Assembly (NCBI GenBank): GCA_026545225.1
Contig: CM048845.1
Location: 55,094,033 to 55,158,032, forward strand
Direction of reading: 5' to 3'
DNA length: 64,000 nt
Source of the DNA: Cornus controversa
Taxonomy: Eukaryota; Streptophyta; Magnoliopsida; Cornales; Cornaceae
Below are positions 55,701-61,700 of this stretch, piece after piece. The position numbers were made by a program, and so were the translations under genes. Under the pieces are notes generated by a model. It did no database searches and was not told the origin of the DNA. It saw nothing but the letters and a program-made list of their open reading frames with translations. Positions within the stretch are counted from its first letter, which is position 1, and each line of letters begins with the position of its first letter.

Positions 55701-58700
55701 TTTGGAATAACAAACTTGTGATTATTTAACCAAATTGCCACTTTTTTAGCTTTGAACCAGATGATGGTTTCTTTGCCATCAATTCCTCTGGCAAAAATGG
55801 GATGTTTCATCATCTTCCATTTTTCTTCAGGAAGAACATTCCATTTGTAACAACAAATTGTTGCTCCAGTATGACTAATGTACACATGATATATGGTTTA
55901 TACCTTGAAAAGTTAAAACAACCTAATACACGTGTATGTTTTTTCTTTCCATGATTGGGAGTGAATTATATCTTCTTTTCCTAACTGGAAGTGATATATT
56001 TGAGAGGAGTTTATACTTTCTTTCTTATAAGAAGTTCCGGGTAATTTATGAACTTATACATTTTTCATTAAATACCTTCTTGTTTGAGTTATTGCTAAAA
56101 TCTCCTTTTTCTAAGGATCTGGTGTCACAAGCCGCCCACACTGTGTAGATATTGTCTGTTTTGCACACTCATCTTGGTGCTTACAGTTTTCAAAACGAGT
56201 CTACACAGTTAGGAGACATCCACACATATAAGTGCCAGTAACTTCAACTCCTCAGGCGATGTGGGACGTCACAATCAACCCTCTTGGACCCAGCGTCCTC
56301 ACTGGCCTAACCCTCATGGGCTTGTGCCCTCACTTATCCATTTTTGGTTGAGGATTGACTCTGATACCATTTGTCACGTCCCGCTCAATTGTGTAGATAT
56401 TGTCCGTTTTGCACACACTTAGTGTTCATTTGCTCACATTTTCAAAATGCGTTTACACTGTTAGAGTCATCCACTCATATAAGTGCCAACAACTTCTCTC
56501 CAGATAATGTGGAACATCACAATCACCCCTTCTTGGGACCCAACGAGAATCCTGGCATGACCCTCGTGGACTTGTGCACACTTTTCCCATTTCTGGCTGA
56601 GGATTGACTCTAATACCATTTGTCATGGCCCACCCACACTGTGTAGATATTGTTTGCTCTGCACACTCTCCTCTTGGTGTTAAGAGTTTTCAAAACGCAT
56701 CTACACAGTTACAAGACATCCACACATATAAGTGCGAGTAACTTCTCTCTCAGGTGATGTGAGATGTCATAATCACCCTCTCTTGGGAACCAACTGGATT
56801 CAACATGTCTCGTTTCAATAAAATATCACTTTTTTCGTCACATTGGCATACCACACCAATCCATTTATCATATTGTAAACAGAATCATAAACAACTTATT
56901 TGCTAGAGAACAGAATCATTTGAGAATTTTAAACAAGATAAGACATGCTTAAATAACATGAAATGAGAGAGTAAAGAAACTTCCTACCTTGAATGGGAGG
57001 AAGAAACCCACATCATTTGAGATTCTGTAATTCAAATGTAATTGATGAGAATTACAATTAAAATGCATCTATAAAATATTTTTTTATGCCTATTTCCTGA
57101 AACTTCTTGTCTCTCTCTCTTTTATCTCCGTGTATTTTTCTTCTGTAGAAATTGGCATGGTGGAGAGTTAACTGCATTTTTGTAATGGATGTCGTATAAT
57201 GGGGGAATGGTTACTAAAAGAACTGATGCTTTGCAGCCCATAGATATAGGTTTTATTTTGTCATAGAAAGTACTCAAACTGATATGGAATGGCCTCATTT
57301 CAGCAGCCATGTCTATGGTTTCTTTCTTTGATTCTTTGTTTCTTTTTTTTTTCTTTTTCTTCCAACTTCCCTCCAAAACTCCTTTAATTTTTCTTTACAA
57401 AAATCTCCTTTCCAAATAAAGTTTTCTTTTTCGTTTCAAAATATTTCCCTGCAGAAATATTTCCATTCTCGTATGAATTCTAGTCTTTGCACTGATTATG
57501 TCTCTATCTAAGAGCCATTTATGTAAGTTCTGTAACTACCATATTAGGGCCACATATATTCCTAAAATCCAACCACGAAGGCTGCCATATTGTAGCCATA
57601 TTAACATCCATGTCTCCACTCTCCAGCACATGCTACATTCTTTCTTTATATATATATATTGGCAGTTGGAGATTTAAAAAGGAAAGTGACTAGATATTAG
57701 TTGTAACAAACCGAGAAATTTGAGATGGTAACAAAATGTTATAAAAGCCAGGTATTTCTAGTCAGGAATTTCTGAACAGGAATATATATATATATTCTAG
57801 TCACTTTCCTTTTTAAATCTCCAACTGCCAATTTGTCCACCATTAATTACTCTTTTGACGTATGGTAAGTTCCATTCTAGAAATAAATCTTTATTGTTTT
57901 CCTTCTTAAAGACTTTCAAAAAGGAAAATTGATTCCCTTCAAAGGATTTCCATTCCAAAAATATTTATTTACTTTATATCTTTCCTTTCTTAAAGTATTC
58001 TCTTTCCAATATATTGTATATACCAATTTGACTATTTACCGTATCTATCTTTTCTATTTACATGCATCAGTCTCGATTTATCTATAGCATAGTGAAACTA
58101 ACTGATCTTCATGTTCATTCCCCAAGGAAAATTGACAATCTTATTTCTTACAAAGTTCTTAAGGTTACCCTAAAATAACTGCTTAGGGAGTAAGCTATAA
58201 ATATTCATGTTTATTATATCAAGAAATGTTACAATTATTGATATGATGGCAAAATGTGGTATTTGGTAACTTGGAATCCATATTCATACAACAGCCAACC
58301 TGGACACGGTGACACAAATATAGTTCAAGAATAACAAAAAATATGATACAATATATTTTAGATTTATTATTAATATTAGAAACTAGGTCTTCACAATGTC
58401 CCACTTGGGGGGAGAAGTTGTTGGCACTTATATGTGTGGTGTGTAGACGCGTTTTGAAAATTGTGAGCATAGAGAACGTGCAAAGCGGACAATATCTACA
58501 TAGTGGGGCGAGTCGTGATAGATGGTATTAGAGCCAATCCCTAGCCAGAAAAGGGGGAGTGTGCACAAGCCTATGAGGGTCAAAGGCTAGCGAGGAAGTT
58601 GGGTCCCAAGAGGGGGTGATTGTGACGTCCCACATCGTCTGGGAGAGAAGTTGTTGGCACTTATATGTGTGCCTCCTAACTGTGTAGACGTGTTTTGAAT

Positions 58701-61700
58701 ACCGTGAGCATGGAGAGTGTGTAAAACGGACAATATCTACACAGCAAGGTGGGTTGTGACATCTAGGTTCTCTAAAACTTAATTTACAACATTTATCCCA
58801 ATCTTAGTTGTTTGGAAATTCCTTTTGCCATTTTTGACTTGCTGCTCGCTTGTTTTTAAAATAGAGAATTTTCCCTGAAGCTTCAATTTGAAACTATATC
58901 AGGAATTTTTAGTGATTGTTTTTCAGTAAAATTGTTTATTAGCCAGTGTTTTGGATTTCAAGATCTGACCAATTTATTAGTCTAGGATGAATTTCTGTAT
59001 CATATGGCCTTGGTTTAAATTTTTTACCAAATTGTTTGTCTAACGTCCTTGGCGAGGTTTCAGGTAATTTTGTTAATTCATGGATTGTTTTCCAATGAAT
59101 TGGTAAATCACAATAATCAGGTTTCGTTTCTATTACTTTTGTTTGAATCTTGATTCTGATTGAATCATCAAGATTCGGATCATTTATAGAAATGAAATAG
59201 TTTGGTTTTATATTAAACTAGACTACAATTACCCGATTGGTTGAATTCCATCAATAATAGCTTTTCGTGGATTTTGGAATCTTTTATCCAACACCACTGC
59301 TAAAATTGGAGTATCAATTCCTAGTCTAGAAAGAGCAGTTATCTTGATTTGAATTAATCCAATGTGAATATATTGAATTTCAGGCTATTTTTGTTTCCAT
59401 CGATTAACTTTTCTTTTGTTGAAAAGAGTTAATTCTGCAATTCCTTCTGAAGAGAATTTTGCTGTGGTGTTTCCACTAAATTGTTCAAAGACTTGCGCTG
59501 AGAAGAATTTGAATTTAGACATTTTATAGATGTCTTCTTTCTTTACTGTTTGTAATTTTCCTAGTAGTTATCGTTTATCTTCAGAGAAGTTATTTCTTCC
59601 CCTATCACATCTTGTAATCTCAAATCTTGATTTTCTTCTTCTGTATTGTTTACATTCATCATGGAGATTAATTCCTTTTTTTATTTTATTTTTTATTTTT
59701 ATAAGTAAGATGAATTCCTCTTCACTAGAAGATTCATCTTCACTTTCGATTTTATAAAGAATTTCTTCTCCTCCTCCATATAGATCTTCCAATTCTTGTT
59801 CTTCTAGCATTTTAATCATTTTCTTAGTTCCTTTTCCTTTTTTAGGACATTCAGGAGCTATATATCCTTTTTCATTACACATATAACATTTACAATTTCT
59901 CTTTTTTGAGAAATTCTGATTCTTCTTTCTTCCTAAATATTTTTTCTTTTTGAAAAAGGTGTTTCTTTTTCCAAGGTTTGCAACTAAATCTTTTCTTTTT
60001 GAATGATTTTCTGGGTCTAGAAACTGCACATCCGATCGTCCAATTTTCTTTTAAAATGGTCACAACATTGTTGTCCATACTTGGTATTACTGATTTGGTT
60101 TCTAACCTGTTTTTTTAGCTTTTGCTTCTAACACTTATATGCTATAAGTCTTAGATCATAATTAATTATAAATCTCAAATTATTTGTCTTTCCTATCTTC
60201 GTGAGCTATTCGGGATTATTTTTATGAGCTAATTCATCCCATGGATTTGGGAGCTTATGAAAAAACTGTTCTATCCGATATTTATTTCCTAGTGGGTCTA
60301 TCAGAAATAACATTTTTTGAAAGTTGTAACATATGAGTGGAATTGACAAATGTCACATAATTCTAATTTTGAAAGTACATAATTCACATCTTCTTGCAAG
60401 AGTGGTTCTCCTGCATAGCTACACATATTTTCTTTAATAATTTTTACAAAGTCTTTTAGTAAATCATTGAAAGTGTCGAGGATTTAAATATTTAAGTTGC
60501 ACCCTCTCTAACATTTTAGGCTTTTAGAGTAGATGGTTGTTAACATGGTATCAGAGTAGGGTTTTTGCCTCAGGCAAGGTCTTGAGTTCAAACCTCACCG
60601 TCACCCTATTAAAATTGAAGCATGTGTTGGACCAAAAAGAAGGTCATACGTGAGGGGGCGTGTTGAGGATTTAAATATTTAAGTTGCACCCTCTCTAATA
60701 GCTTAAGCTTTTAGAGTAGATGGTTGTTAATAGAAAGAGAGAATATTTGATAGGAGGGCAGCCTTTTGTTGTTTTCCTTATTCTGATTTTTCCAATTGTT
60801 TTAGCCAACTTAACACATCTCCTTAAGTTTCGCAGCTATATAATCAAGAAATTTTTCTTTAGTCCATTTGTCTCCATAATTTGTTATCAGAATGGACATT
60901 GATTGTGCCCAGAGAAGCAAGACTCGGTAGCAATGGTTGTTCTTCCATCCTCTGTAGTTTTCTCTTGGTCTTTATAATGTATATTTGAGAGATCAACATA
61001 TGTCCCGTTTTGGGCTACAGTTTGTTTATTCGTAACATCTCTCCTATAATAGATCGGGTTTGGATCACTACTTGCCCTGCCTTCCTCCCTTTTGACTGAA
61101 GATTTGGTTTTATTTGTAAAAACGTTTTCATTATTATTCCATGCGGTTTCATTTGTATTCCACGTGCCAAATTCTTCTAGATATAGGGGTTCATCTATTT
61201 TTCTTTTTCTTGAAGATGTTGCTTCCTTTTCTTTTTCTTTGTCAGATTCAAGATGAGTCGCTTAATACGTTTGCTATGTAATTATCTTTATTTGACTCTT
61301 CTGAAGACTGGTTATCTTCTGAAGACTGCGGAAAGGTAGTTCCCAAATCTGAATTAAATTTTTTTTTAAACCAAAAGTTTTTCAGCCTCCAAGGTCTATA
61401 AATAAGACCATATACTCTCAGAAAGCCTATGCAAGCCTACAACTACAGAGAGCATATATTAAGCATCAAATTTTTTATGAGTCATGCAGTAAGTTCAACT
61501 GCGACATGACTTCTTCAGCCAAACTGGTATGACATGAATGGCAGTATATATTCACCTAACTCAATAACACCCCGCTTTATGTTTATTACTCATATGTTAA
61601 GTATGTATTCCATTATTTTGGTTTGAATATTTTGTTACAACACATGGGAATAAAACAGTGTCAAAAACAATAAGTGAAAAGATACACAAATCAACACTAC

